Shown here: in pieces, positions 17,422-27,500 of the stretch
How the letters are laid out: every line of letters starts with the position of its first letter
Position numbering within the stretch: the stretch's first letter is position 1
NCBI GenBank assembly: GCA_016722565.1
Contig: JADKIU010000001.1
Span: 1 to 64,000, forward strand
Reading direction: 5' to 3'
DNA: 64,000 bases
Source: Bacteroidota bacterium
GTDB lineage: Bacteria; Bacteroidota; Bacteroidia; 2-12-FULL-35-15
Notes under the pieces: model-generated
What the model was told of the DNA's origin: nothing
The model's input: only the letters and a program-made list of their open reading frames with translations
The model's database searches: none
Translations under genes and position numbers: made by a program

Positions 17422-17527
17422 TTTGTTAAAATTGTTTAATTTTTTGAATAATTAGTTAAACATTTCTTTGTTTTGTTGAACTTTTGATTACTTTTGTTAA
17501 ACATTTTAGTCAAAACGTTAAACAAAA
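17422..17527 (+). promoter_or_regulatory. Sigma-gene promoter embedded in phased GTTAAACA-type repeats
   Basis: Copies of a GTTAAAcattt motif start at 17425, 17455, 17475 (GTTGAAC variant), 17496 and 17517, the last four spaced 20-21 bp, about two helical turns. The promoter TTTG (17467-17470)-N18-TACTTTTG (17489-17496) lies among them, so a bound regulator would block it. The adjacent B12-type MerR protein is the obvious candidate ligand. Confidence 0.6.
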
Positions 17528-17533
17528 AACTAC

Positions 17534-18040
17534 ATGACAGCAATCGAATTCAATCAACAGTTGGTGAATCAGCGAACACCGTTAAAAAATTTCGCATATA
17601 GCTTAACGCTGAACAGCGAAGAAGCACAAGACCTTGTTCAGGAAACTTTTTTGAAGGCATTAAAATACCGTGAAAAATTTGCTGACGCCACCAATTTAAA
17701 AGCATGGTTGTATACCATCATGAAAAATACGTTTATTAATACGTATAGAAGATCGGTGAAAACCAGACAAATCATTACACAAACGGATGACTTATCCATC
17801 GTGCGTCCGGTAAACGGAAGTAACGGTCCTGATGCCAACTCTCAAATCAATCTTAAACAAATCAACAATGCCATCAATGCTTTGGAGGATGAATATAAAA
17901 TTCCGTTCACGCGCTACAGCGATGGTTTCAAATACAAAGAGATTGCAGATGAGTTGGACTTGCCAATAGGAACAGTGAAAAGCAGAATTTTTCTTGCACG
18001 TAAAAAATTGATGCAAGACTTAAAAGAATATGCGAACTAA
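17534..18040 (+). CDS. ECF-type RNA polymerase sigma factor
   Basis: 168 residues with sigma region 2 (LTLNSEEAQDLVQETFLKALKY, LKAWLYTIMKNTFIN) and region 4 (ALEDEYKIPFTRYSDGFKYKEIADELDLPIGTVKSR). No anti-sigma gene is adjacent. Lying between the B12-type MerR gene and the photolyase, it fits the LitR/LitS-type arrangement in which a light-sensing repressor controls an ECF sigma that turns on photoprotective genes. The repeat-covered promoter directly upstream supports this. Confidence 0.9.
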   Translation: MTAIEFNQQLVNQRTPLKNFAYSLTLNSEEAQDLVQETFLKALKYREKFADATNLKAWLYTIMKNTFINTYRRSVKTRQIITQTDDLSIVRPVNGSNGPDANSQINLKQINNAINALEDEYKIPFTRYSDGFKYKEIADELDLPIGTVKSRIFLARKKLMQDLKEYAN

Positions 18041-18130
18041 CAAAATTCTGTTTTAGAAAAAATTGAGGAAGCACCTCATTGAAAATCTACAAGCGCTTTA
18101 TTAGCGTATATCATCTATAAAAAACAAAAC

Positions 18131-19444
18131 GTGACAGTAGCTAAAACTATTTTTTGGTTTCGAAGAGATCTAAGATTGAATGACAATGCCGGTTTATTCC
18201 ATGCACTAAAAAACAATGATACGGTTCTTCCGATTTTTATTTTCGATACCGACATCCTCGATCGTCTCGAAAACAAGGAAGATAAACGTGTAGAATTTAT
18301 TCACCTTGCACTCAACGAACTCAACAAACAACTCGTTGGAATCGGAAGCTCCTTACTTGTGCTTCACGGAAATACGCAAGCTGTATTTAAGGAATTACTT
18401 TCAACGCATACCATAAAAAATATTTATAGCAATAGTGATTATGAACCTGCGGCTATTGAGCGCGACAAAGCCATCAAGTTTATTGCCAACAAAAATAAAA
18501 TTCCCTTTTATTCTTTTAAAGATCAAGTGATCTTCGAAAAAAATGAAATTACAAAAGATGATGGTTTGCCGTATACAGTTTTCACACCGTATATGCGTAA
18601 ATGGAAAAGCAGACTTGCTGAATTTCATTTAAAATCTTTTGACACCGAAACTTATTTTTCGAATTTTTTCAAAACAGCCCCTTTCCATTTTCCATCCTTA
18701 AACGAAATTGGATTTCAATCCAGCGGAATGACGTATGCTGCACCTTCACTGAATGAAAAGATTGTTTCCAATTATCATGAGCAGCGCAATTTTCCTGCGA
18801 TTGAAGGGACGAGCAGATTAAGTGTTCATTTACGTTTTGGAACGGTTAGCATTCGCCACCTTACAGCAAAAGCAAAACTCTTAAACGACCAATGGCTCAA
18901 CGAGTTGATCTGGCGTGAGTTTTACATGACCATCCTTTTTCAATTCCCGCATGTGGTCAATGGTTCTTTCAAAAAGCAATACGACCGTATTCCCTGGAGA
19001 AATGATGAAGCCGAGTTTGCTGCTTGGTGCAACGGACAAACCGGCTACCCGATTGTGGATGCCGGAATGCGGGAACTCAACACCACCGGATTTATGCACA
19101 ACCGTGTGCGGATGATTGTTGCCAGCTTTTTAGTGAAACATTTGCTCATCGACTGGAGATGGGGTGAAGCCTATTTTGCCGAAAAACTAATGGACTTCGA
19201 CCTTTCGGCCAACAATGGTGGCTGGCAATGGGCCGCCAGCTCCGGTTGCGATGCTGCTCCTTACTTCAGAGTATTTAGTCCGGATGCCCAAACCCAACGC
19301 TTCGACCCTCAATTGAACTACATTCGCAAATGGGTTCCCGAATTCGAAGAACTTACCTACCCTCGTCCAATCGTGGATCATAAAGTTGCTCGTGAAAGAG
19401 TGTTAAATACTTATAAAAATGCATTGGGAAATATCCCCGTGTAG
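18131..19444 (+). CDS. Cryptochrome/deoxyribodipyrimidine photolyase family protein
   Basis: 437 residues, starting at GTG. The N-terminal antenna-binding domain opens with IFWFRRDLRLNDNAGL. The C-terminal FAD domain contains WLNELIWREFYMTI, GYPIVDAGMRELNTTGFMHNR and NGGWQWAASSGCDAAPYFRVF; tryptophans of the electron-transfer chain are present (DWRWGE, GGWQWAAS). This matches class I CPD photolyases, which use blue light to repair pyrimidine dimers. It is 90 bp downstream of the ECF sigma gene. The gap holds short hairpins (TGAGG/CCTCA; CGCT/AGCG) but no consensus housekeeping promoter, consistent with co-transcription or sigma-dependent expression. Confidence 0.92.
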   Translation: MTVAKTIFWFRRDLRLNDNAGLFHALKNNDTVLPIFIFDTDILDRLENKEDKRVEFIHLALNELNKQLVGIGSSLLVLHGNTQAVFKELLSTHTIKNIYSNSDYEPAAIERDKAIKFIANKNKIPFYSFKDQVIFEKNEITKDDGLPYTVFTPYMRKWKSRLAEFHLKSFDTETYFSNFFKTAPFHFPSLNEIGFQSSGMTYAAPSLNEKIVSNYHEQRNFPAIEGTSRLSVHLRFGTVSIRHLTAKAKLLNDQWLNELIWREFYMTILFQFPHVVNGSFKKQYDRIPWRNDEAEFAAWCNGQTGYPIVDAGMRELNTTGFMHNRVRMIVASFLVKHLLIDWRWGEAYFAEKLMDFDLSANNGGWQWAASSGCDAAPYFRVFSPDAQTQRFDPQLNYIRKWVPEFEELTYPRPIVDHKVARERVLNTYKNALGNIPV

Positions 19445-19486
19445 CGATTTAACCCTAACTTTGCAGTATAATTCCTCCCCGCTTTT

Positions 19487-20407
19487 ATGTCGGATACCAA
19501 CGAAAAAATAGTTGAAATAAAACATCTTGAAAAACATTTTGGAAAATTCCAAGCGGTGAAAGATGTTAGTTTTGACGTGTACCGTGGTGATGTGTTTGGA
19601 TTTTTAGGTCCGAATGGTGCCGGAAAAAGTACCACCATCCGCACCATGCTCTCGCTGATTAAGCCCAGTGGTGGCGAGTTAAAGCTGTTTGGAAAAGATC
19701 TAGCAAAAGACCGAAATTATATTTTACAACGTATTGGTTGTATCGTAGAGAAACCCGATTTCTATAAATATTTATCTGCAGAAAAAAATATTGAAATTTT
19801 TGCGCGCTTATCGGGAATGAATGTCACCAAAAGTAAAGTGCACGAAATCATTGAATTTGTTGGCTTAAAAGGCAGAGAGAAAGATAAGCTCAGTGGATTT
19901 TCACATGGAATGAAACAACGTTTGGGCATTGCACAAACACTTATTCACGATCCTGAATTAATTATTCTAGATGAACCCACTACCGGACTAGATCCTCAGG
20001 GAATCATCGACATCCGTAATTTAATTCTTCAACTAAAAAACGAACGCAACAAAACCGTTTTACTTTCATCACATATTCTTTCGGAAATTGAATTGATTGC
20101 CAACCGAATGGTGATTATCAGCAAAGGTAAAACCATTGTGCAAGGCTCCGTTAAAGAATTGTTGAACGCACAAGAATTGATTGTTGCCTTCACTGTCGAC
20201 AACCTTGATAAAGCAAAACAACTTCTGCAAAATGCATCCATGAGTGAACTCATTGATAAAACAGAAACAACAACCTTGCAATTGCATCTTTCGCAAGAAA
20301 AAATTCCGGTGGTGAATAAATTGTTTACCGACAATGGAGTAAATGTGTATTCAATTGAAGCCAAACGAAAACTGGAAGATTACTTTTTAAAACTGATTAA
20401 CGCCTGA
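19487..20407 (+). CDS. ABC transporter ATP-binding protein
   Basis: 306 residues with Walker A GPNGAGKST, signature LSGFSHGMKQR (variant of LSGG), Walker B LIILDEPTTGLDPQG and the H-loop SSHILSEIE. It energises the ABC-2 type permease encoded next; the stop and the permease start overlap as TGATG. A TAACTTTG -7-like box (19456-19463) lies upstream of the three-gene operon. The substrate cannot be told from sequence. Confidence 0.92.
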   Translation: MSDTNEKIVEIKHLEKHFGKFQAVKDVSFDVYRGDVFGFLGPNGAGKSTTIRTMLSLIKPSGGELKLFGKDLAKDRNYILQRIGCIVEKPDFYKYLSAEKNIEIFARLSGMNVTKSKVHEIIEFVGLKGREKDKLSGFSHGMKQRLGIAQTLIHDPELIILDEPTTGLDPQGIIDIRNLILQLKNERNKTVLLSSHILSEIELIANRMVIISKGKTIVQGSVKELLNAQELIVAFTVDNLDKAKQLLQNASMSELIDKTETTTLQLHLSQEKIPVVNKLFTDNGVNVYSIEAKRKLEDYFLKLINA

Positions 20408-21249
20408 TGTTCTGGAAAAGCACCTATAACGAATTTATTAAAATTGCTGCGAAACCTCGCAGTTATATTGGTGTTGGCGCAATTACACTCATCATTGTGA
20501 TTATTTTATTTGCGATGAAATCGGATGGAATGAGTTTTATTTCATTTGTAACACAACCCTTCGAACAATCACTTGCTTTTGAAGGAAATATTTTAAATGG
20601 CAACCTCATCGCCTTTATTATTTTACAAATGCTCATCATTCATGTTCCACTTTTAATTGCTTTGGTTACCGGAGATTTGGTTTCGGGTGAAGGTGCCATG
20701 GGAACAATTCGTTTACTTTTAACAAAACCCATTTCACGTACCAGCATTTTATTTTCAAAATACCTGGCGGGTTGCGCATACACACTTGTGATTTTATTGT
20801 GGATGGCCTTCATGGCGTTGATTGTAGGCAAATGGTTATTTGGAACCGGTGATTTGATGGTGCTCAACAGCGATGGATTAATCGTTCTGCAGGAACACGA
20901 TTTAGCGTGGCGATTCATTTGCGGCTTTGGTGTTGCTTATCTCTCCATGGTGATGATTGCAACGTTGTCGTTAACGCTTTCTTGCTTTTCAGAAAATTCC
21001 ATCGGTCCGATTGTAACTACCATGGCCATCATCATTTTGTTTACCATTATCGGAACCTTGGATGTTCCTTCATTACAAAAAATTCAACCGTATTTGTTTA
21101 CTTCACACATGGTGGCTTGGCGCAACTTCTTTGAAGATCCACTCCCAATGGATAAAATTATTGAATCCACCTGGATTTTGGTTTTACACATTGTTGGGTT
21201 ACTTGCCATTGCCGTTTATAAATTTAAGAGAAAGGATATTTTATCATGA
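20407..21249 (+). CDS. ABC-2 type transporter permease
   Basis: 280 residues with about six membrane helices. The cytoplasmic segment MGTIRLLLTKPISRTSILFSKYLAG is typical of ABC-2 permeases (NosY/YhgE-like). It forms one transporter with the preceding ATPase. Its TGA overlaps the ATG of the next gene (ATGA at 21246-21249), indicating translational coupling. Confidence 0.88.
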   Translation: MFWKSTYNEFIKIAAKPRSYIGVGAITLIIVIILFAMKSDGMSFISFVTQPFEQSLAFEGNILNGNLIAFIILQMLIIHVPLLIALVTGDLVSGEGAMGTIRLLLTKPISRTSILFSKYLAGCAYTLVILLWMAFMALIVGKWLFGTGDLMVLNSDGLIVLQEHDLAWRFICGFGVAYLSMVMIATLSLTLSCFSENSIGPIVTTMAIIILFTIIGTLDVPSLQKIQPYLFTSHMVAWRNFFEDPLPMDKIIESTWILVLHIVGLLAIAVYKFKRKDILS

Positions 21250-21986
21250 TACAAAATTCGATTCGTTCAATAGAACGTCACCCTGAGCGGAGTCGAAGGG
21301 CATGTTTTTTTATTGGCATGCTAATTCTCCTTTCCGCTTCTTCAATCTCTGCGCAGGAAAACGCCAATGCTATTTTAAATAAAGTATATTCGAAAATTCA
21401 AAAGGCAAAAGATTATTCCGTAAACATTAATGTGAAAGTGGACATGCCTTTTATTCGTATGATGCCGATTGATGCAAAAGTGTATTCCAAACAAAAAGAT
21501 AAATTTAAAGTAGAATCGAAAAGCATTGCCATTGTACCGCGACAAGGATTTGACCAAGCATCCAAAATGTTGGCGGATACCAACTCTTTTTCCACCATCA
21601 TTCAAGGAAAAGAAATGATTGGAACCACTCAAGCCATCATTATCAACATCATTCCTAATGCAGATACCAGCGATTTGATTTTAGGAAAATTATGGGTAGA
21701 CACCAAACAAAACATCATCTTAAAATCACAACTCACCACCAAATCGAATGGAACCATTTTAACGGAGTATACTTACGGAACACAGATTGCATACGGCTTA
21801 CCCGATAAAATGACCTTTACCGTAGACGTGAAAAAATTCAAGATTCCAAAAAGTGTTGCAGCAGACATTAACAACCAACCGAAGGAAGAGGATAAAAAGA
21901 AAGACAATAAAAAAGGTCAGATTTTTATCACCCTCACCAATTACCAGATAAATAAAGGCATCCCCGATTCCATCTTTAAAAAGTAA
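21246..21986 (+). CDS. LolA-like outer-membrane lipoprotein-sorting/periplasmic protein
   Basis: 246 residues with a signal peptide (hydrophobic core MLILLSASSISA, cut before QENAN) and a beta-rich body resembling LolA/LolB-type or DUF2092-like periplasmic proteins (YSVNINVKVDMPF, LGKLWVDTKQNIILKSQL, EYTYGTQIAYGLPDKMTFTVDV). Co-translation with an ABC-2 exporter suggests a periplasmic partner. The first 24 residues include SIERHPERSRRA, which is the translation of a dispersed DNA repeat (21276-21304). An alternative start at ATG 21318 would skip it but leaves no basic n-region, and the ATGA coupling supports the longer form. Confidence 0.65.
   Translation: MIQNSIRSIERHPERSRRACFFIGMLILLSASSISAQENANAILNKVYSKIQKAKDYSVNINVKVDMPFIRMMPIDAKVYSKQKDKFKVESKSIAIVPRQGFDQASKMLADTNSFSTIIQGKEMIGTTQAIIINIIPNADTSDLILGKLWVDTKQNIILKSQLTTKSNGTILTEYTYGTQIAYGLPDKMTFTVDVKKFKIPKSVAADINNQPKEEDKKKDNKKGQIFITLTNYQINKGIPDSIFKK
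21276..21304. repeat. Dispersed repeat (CACCCTGAGCGGAGTCGAAG type) inside a coding region
   Basis: CGTCACCCTGAGCGGAGTCG followed by AAGGGCATG is a sequence I recognise as a common intergenic repeat in Bacteroidota and other bacteria. Here it lies inside the signal-peptide region of the LolA-like gene. Only one copy is in the window. Confidence 0.55.
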
Positions 21987-22089
21987 TACACTGCTTAGCG
22001 CAAAACTATCTGAAGGATGTTTTGAGTTTAGCAGTGTGTATGCCGATTCTATTCGGTGTCAATTGGAATTAATTTTCTAATTTCGCCCT

Positions 22090-22680
22090 GTGAACTATTA
22101 CATCATTTACAAACCGTATAAAATGATTTCTCAATTCACTTCTTCTCATAAAAAGAAAAAGTGTTTGGGTGAACTCGGATTTTCATTTCCGAAAGATGTT
22201 TATCCACTCGGCCGATTGGATGAGAACAGCGAAGGACTTTTAATCTTAACCAACGATAAAAATTTAAACTACCGTTTATTAAAACCAGAGTTTGAACACA
22301 AACGCATTTATTTGGTTCAGCTGCAAGGAATCATTACCAATGAAGCGCTCAAACAATTGGAAGAAGGCGTAACGATTGCATTGGATGCCGGTCCATACCT
22401 CACCAAACCTTGCAAAGCCAAACAAGTAAAAAAGCCGGAAAGCCTTCCACCTCGCGCACATCCGATTAGCGACCGACTACCAACATCGTGGATTGAGCTG
22501 ACATTAACCGAAGGGAAATTTCACCAGGTGCGTAAAATGACGGCAGGTGTTGGGTTTCCATGCCTGCGATTGATTCGCATTGCGATTGAAGACATTCGAC
22601 TGGAAAAAATGCAACCCAATGAAGTGCGTGAATTAAAAAGGGATGCGATTTACAAACGGTTAAACATTCCGTTAGACTAG
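22090..22680 (+). CDS. 23S rRNA pseudouridine synthase, RluE/RsuA family
   Basis: 196 residues from GTG 22090, without an S4 domain. It contains the catalytic-Asp motif YPLGRLDENSEGLLILTND and the C-terminal EGKFHQVRKMTAGVGFPCLRLIR typical of RluE/RluB/RsuA enzymes; the short form best fits RluE. It would modify one uridine in large-subunit rRNA. TAATTTCG, resembling a -7 box, is just upstream. The end overlaps a convergent gene by 9 bp. Confidence 0.85.
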   Translation: MNYYIIYKPYKMISQFTSSHKKKKCLGELGFSFPKDVYPLGRLDENSEGLLILTNDKNLNYRLLKPEFEHKRIYLVQLQGIITNEALKQLEEGVTIALDAGPYLTKPCKAKQVKKPESLPPRAHPISDRLPTSWIELTLTEGKFHQVRKMTAGVGFPCLRLIRIAIEDIRLEKMQPNEVRELKRDAIYKRLNIPLD

Positions 22681-23058
22681 TTTTTCTTTTTGATCTGAAA
22701 TCCGCTTGATCAACATTTCCACAATTCGTTTATTGAATTCCGGTTTCTGCTGACTGTAAATACTGTATTCATCACTTGTAAAATAACCGATGATGAAACC
22801 CAACAATACATTTTTTAAACCCAAATCTTTTTTCATCGCTTGATGAATGCAGGTTTCTTTCTTTTCATCTGTCAACTGACGAAAATCAATTTTTACATCC
22901 GTCAAATAATTTTTAAATGCAGCGAGTATCATTTCATTCTGAAATTTTAGTATCGGACGAAGTGTTTGACTCTGGAAAAGCTCAGCAACAGAGGCATTCC
23001 CCGTTTCTATCGAAATTTCCGGTCGGATGTTTTTTAAGTGTGCGTTTCGGTTTTCCAT
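22672..23058 (-). CDS. Conserved hypothetical helical protein
   Basis: 128 residues from the ATG at 23058 (MENRNAHLKNIRPEIS); an ATG at 23166 would add 36 residues that look unlike the rest and overlap the promoter region of the divergent gene. The protein is soluble and helical, with RPILKFQNEMILAAF and VLLGFIIGYFTSDEYSIY. Similar small proteins occur widely in Bacteroidota as far as I recall; no function is known to me. Confidence 0.65.
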   Translation of the reverse strand: MENRNAHLKNIRPEISIETGNASVAELFQSQTLRPILKFQNEMILAAFKNYLTDVKIDFRQLTDEKKETCIHQAMKKDLGLKNVLLGFIIGYFTSDEYSIYSQQKPEFNKRIVEMLIKRISDQKEKLV

Positions 23059-23171
23059 GGAGGTTCTAAGATAGGCTAACAATCCTAACAATGCTTTGTT
23101 TAATAATGTTGAAACACCCTTGAAAAATAGGAGATTTTTGCTTACTTTCGTTTTCGGATAAAACAATCCTT

Positions 23172-24521
23172 ATGCAGTACCAAGTCGCGCATTTTATCGA
23201 CAAACTAAAATCTCCTCTCATCAGGATCTTCTTCGTATGCCTTGTTTTCTCCTCCTTTACCGCTAAACTTTCTGCACAAGCTCCCGGAATGCTCGAGTTT
23301 GAAGGGAAAACAGTGAAAGATGGAAAGGTTTTATCCGGAGCAACCGTTACCGTTTATCGCAACGGAACCATCGAACAAGAGAAAATTAAAACAGGGAAAA
23401 ACGGGAAATTTTCTTTCTCACTCGTTTTTGGTGTCGATTATAAAATCGCATTTTCTTATCCCGGCTGTGTGGACATGCACCTCATGGTATATACCAGTAA
23501 ATTGCCAAAAGAGAAAAACAACATCTTTCCGCTTTATCTTACCGAAGTGCCGTTTTTTGAAACGAACAACACCTCCGTACGAATCACCAAATTTAAAAAT
23601 CCATTCACCAAAGTCATCTACGATGGTAAAAAAGCATTCATGGATGATGAAGCTTATCTGGCGCAGTTTACAAAAGACTTATTGATTGACCTGGAAGAGC
23701 AAAACAGATTGTTGGCAGAAAAAGCAGCGAAAGAGAAAGCGGAAAAAGACAAACTCCTTGCAGCAGAAAAAGCAAAAAAGGATGCCGAAGAGAAAGCACG
23801 CTTAGAAGCGGAAGCCAAAGCTGCTTATCTGGCTCGCCTGGAAGCAGAAGAGAAAGAACGAGCTGCTGAGTTGGCGCGCTTAAAAGAAAATGCCAACAAA
23901 GAAACACCTGTGGATGAAACCATGGAGACAGAAGCCATTCGCTTGCAACGCGAAAAAGAAGCCAAAAATGCAATGGCGAAAAAGAACAAAGAAATTAAAA
24001 CCGATTATGAAAATAATCTGTTGAAAATGGTTGCCGAAAACGAACGCATCGCAAAACAAAAAGCACACAACAAACAAAAACAAGACGCTCGCACCAATAC
24101 CGTGATCACACAAATGCGTAAGGAAGCGGATGTAAAAGCAAAATCTGATAAGCTGCGCGAAGAACAAAAATTGAAGAAAAAAGAATTGCTTGCCAACCAA
24201 CAACAGAAAAACAACGAGATGAAAAAGTTGGTGGAAGCTGCTGCATTTGCTGAGCGATCCGTCCGCATCAGCAAACAAAAAACATTGCCGGATGTGCGCG
24301 GATATACACAAAAAGATCCTCCGAATTTTGCGGTAACTGTTGACGAAGGCATGATCAAAACAACTCGTACCACTGTTGTTACTCAAGGAAAAAAATTAGA
24401 TACCTACGTGAAAGAAACCTATTTCTGGGGAACGGTGTATTGTTATAAAAATGGTGTTGAAATTGACGAATTAGTTTACAATAAAGAAATTGCATTTTTC
24501 TCAGCTTATCAAAATAAATAA
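23172..24521 (+). CDS. Secreted protein with carboxypeptidase-regulatory-like domain and long coiled coil
   Basis: 449 residues. A signal sequence (LIRIFFVCLVFSSFTAKLSA) precedes a beta-sandwich domain of the CarboxypepD_reg-like type (GMLEFEGKTVKDGKVLSGATVTVYRNG). Residues ~165-370 are an Ala/Glu/Lys/Arg-rich coiled coil. A C-terminal ~60-residue domain ends FWGTVYCYKNGVEIDELVY. Probably periplasmic or outer-membrane associated. It ends one base before the ATG of the propeller/phosphatase sensor, so the two are likely one transcription unit and may function together. Confidence 0.65.
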   Translation: MQYQVAHFIDKLKSPLIRIFFVCLVFSSFTAKLSAQAPGMLEFEGKTVKDGKVLSGATVTVYRNGTIEQEKIKTGKNGKFSFSLVFGVDYKIAFSYPGCVDMHLMVYTSKLPKEKNNIFPLYLTEVPFFETNNTSVRITKFKNPFTKVIYDGKKAFMDDEAYLAQFTKDLLIDLEEQNRLLAEKAAKEKAEKDKLLAAEKAKKDAEEKARLEAEAKAAYLARLEAEEKERAAELARLKENANKETPVDETMETEAIRLQREKEAKNAMAKKNKEIKTDYENNLLKMVAENERIAKQKAHNKQKQDARTNTVITQMRKEADVKAKSDKLREEQKLKKKELLANQQQKNNEMKKLVEAAAFAERSVRISKQKTLPDVRGYTQKDPPNFAVTVDEGMIKTTRTTVVTQGKKLDTYVKETYFWGTVYCYKNGVEIDELVYNKEIAFFSAYQNK

Positions 24522-27500
24522 ATGGCAACGATGAAAAAAATATACTTGGTAGGTTATGTATTGCTACTCCAATGCATACTACTCTCTCTGAATAAACTTC
24601 ATGCCCAAACAACAAGTTTCATTTATTATGGCGTGGAACAAGGATTGTCACAATCGCAAGTACAAGACCTTGCGCAAGATGATGATGGCAACTTGTGGAT
24701 TGGAACGCTTTCAGGATTGACCAAATACAATGGAAGAGAATTTAAAACGTTCTCTCGCAAAGATTCATTAGCAGAAGATTGGGTAACCGCTTTGTGTAAA
24801 GATAAAAAAGGAAATATTTGGTTAGGACATTGGGCAGGTGGCGTTTCCATGTACAATCATAAAACCAAAAAAATTGAAAATTTAAACTTAGAAGAATACA
24901 CTCGTTTTAAAACCGTAACCTCTATCGTTCAAGATGGGAATCAACGTTTTTGGATTGCAACGGAAGGCGCAGGAATTTTTGTGTACGACCCGGCCAACAA
25001 AAACATGATTTCGTTAAACAAAAAAGACGGACTCAGCAGCGATAATGTTTACGATGTATGTTTGGATCAAAAAGGAAATGTATGGATTGCAACGGATATC
25101 GGAATTACCATTTATGATATCAAAGCAAACATTACTTCTTCCACTTCCTATAGCATTTTAAATATCGGGAATGGATTGCATAGCAACCGCATCACCACAC
25201 TTGCCTTGGTCAACTATAACGAAATCTGGGTTGGTTCGGCCGATGCCGGTGTAATGGCATTGATCGTAAAAGACGATTTTAGCGTAAAGCTTCCCACAAA
25301 AACCATTGATGGTTTAGGAAATCGTTTCGATACAAAAAATGGATTGGGTGCCGATTTTGTGAACTGCATTTTTGAAGACAAATCACACAACATCTGGGTA
25401 GGAACTACCGGTGGCGGTGCAACTAAAATTACGCCTTACCCTTCACAAGAACGTACAACATCGCTTAGCAAAGCGGTCATTTATAATTACAATACCAAAC
25501 AAGGATTAAATTATTTTAATGTAAACACCATCTTCCAAGACCGTGAAGGAGCCGTTTGGATTGGTACCGACATTGGATTAAATCAATACCGTGGTGAACG
25601 CTTTCAGATTTATGATGAAGCCGATTTGATCGTCAACAATTTAGTATGGACCACTCTATGCGATCAAGAAGGAAATATTTGGTTGGGAACAAACGATGGT
25701 ATTTCTAAAATTTCGTTCAGCTATTCTGATTTTAACAGAAAAGAAAATCACACCATCAAAAATTATTCTACCAAGGACGGATTACCAAGCAATGTGATCC
25801 TTTCTTCTTTCGAAGACAAAAACGGAAACATCTGGTTTGGAACAGGCTTTGGCGGGGTTTGTAAATTCAACAAAGCCACCGAACGCTTCGAATCCTATTC
25901 CACTACCGATGGATTAGCAGGTGATATGGTGTATGCGATCAGTGACGATAACCAAGGAAATTTATGGTTTGGAACAAAAGAAGGTGCCTCCAAGTTTGAC
26001 CCCACAACAAAAACCTTTCGTAACTATTCAATTGCCGATGGTCTTGGCGGAAACAATGTCTACCGCATCTTTAAAGATTCAAAAGGAAACTTATGGTTTG
26101 GTGCATTGGGCGGAACATTGTCGGTATTTAATGGTTCCAGCTTTAAATCGTTTGATGAAGAAGATGGCATGCGTCACCGTTTTATTTTATGTATCAACGA
26201 AGACAAAAATCACAACTTGTGGTTTGGCGCCTACGGTGGTGGCTTGTACAAATACGATGGAAACACGTTTACCAACTATACCATCAAAGAAGGTTTAACA
26301 ACCGACTCACCCTACTCCATCATTGCTGATAAAGAAAATCATATCTGGATTGGTAGCAGCAGAGGCATCGATCGTTTTGATGAAAAAACGAAAACGTTTG
26401 TGCACTATGGAAAGTCGGAAGGTTTCCTAGGTGTTGAAACCAACCCGAATGCCGTATGCATGGACAAAGAAGGAAACCTTTGGTATGGAAGCATTATGGG
26501 CGCAGTTCGCTATTCTCCGAAAGAAGACAAACCGAACTCGGTTGAGCCGGTTACGTTCATCACCGGTTTAAAATTGTTTATGAAAGATTTTGAATTTCCG
26601 GATGATGCACGATTCAAGTACAACGAAAATCATTTGACGTTCAACTTTGTGGGAGTGAGTTTAAACAATCCCGAAAAAGTAAAATACCAATACAAATTAG
26701 AAGGATTTGATAAAGATTGGCTTCCGGGCTATACAACAGCCAACGAAGCAGTTTATTCCAACTTGCCTCCGGGAACGTATACGTTTTTAGTACGTGCATT
26801 TAATAACGATGGAACAGGAAACATCCGAGCAACAGAATATAAATTTCAAATTGCTCCACCATTTTGGCAAACAGCGGTGTTTTATGTTTTAGTATTTGCC
26901 TTCGCGATTTTTGGATTGTATGTATTTGATAAGATGCGTACACAAAAATTAAAGAATGCAAAAAAATTATTGGAAGACAAAGTAGAAGAACGTACCGAAG
27001 AGTTGGCGATTAAAAATGCTGAGCTGGCAGAAAAAAACAAAGACATTACCGATAGTATCCGTTATGCAAAACGCATTCAGGAAGCCATCCTTCCTCCGGA
27101 AAATGTTATCAGATCGCACTTCCCGAACTCGTTCGTATTCTCTAAACCGAAAGACATTGTGAGTGGCGACTTCTATTGGTTAGAGAAAAAAGGAGATGAA
27201 ATATTATTTGCAGCAGTAGATTGTACCGGACATGGTGTTCCCGGAGCGTTTATGAGTATTGTGGGTTACAATATTTTAAACCAAGCGGTGAACGAAAACA
27301 TTGCGGTGATTCCTTCTAAGTTGTTAGATAAATTAAACAAAGGCGTAAGCGAAACCTTGAATCAAACTTCGGTGGATGCGCGTTTGCGCGATGGAATGGA
27401 CATTGCCTTGTGTGCTATTAATTTCAAAACAATGGAATTGCAATATGCCGGAGCTTACAATCCGTTGTTTATTGTGCGCGGAAAAGAATTGATTGAAGTA

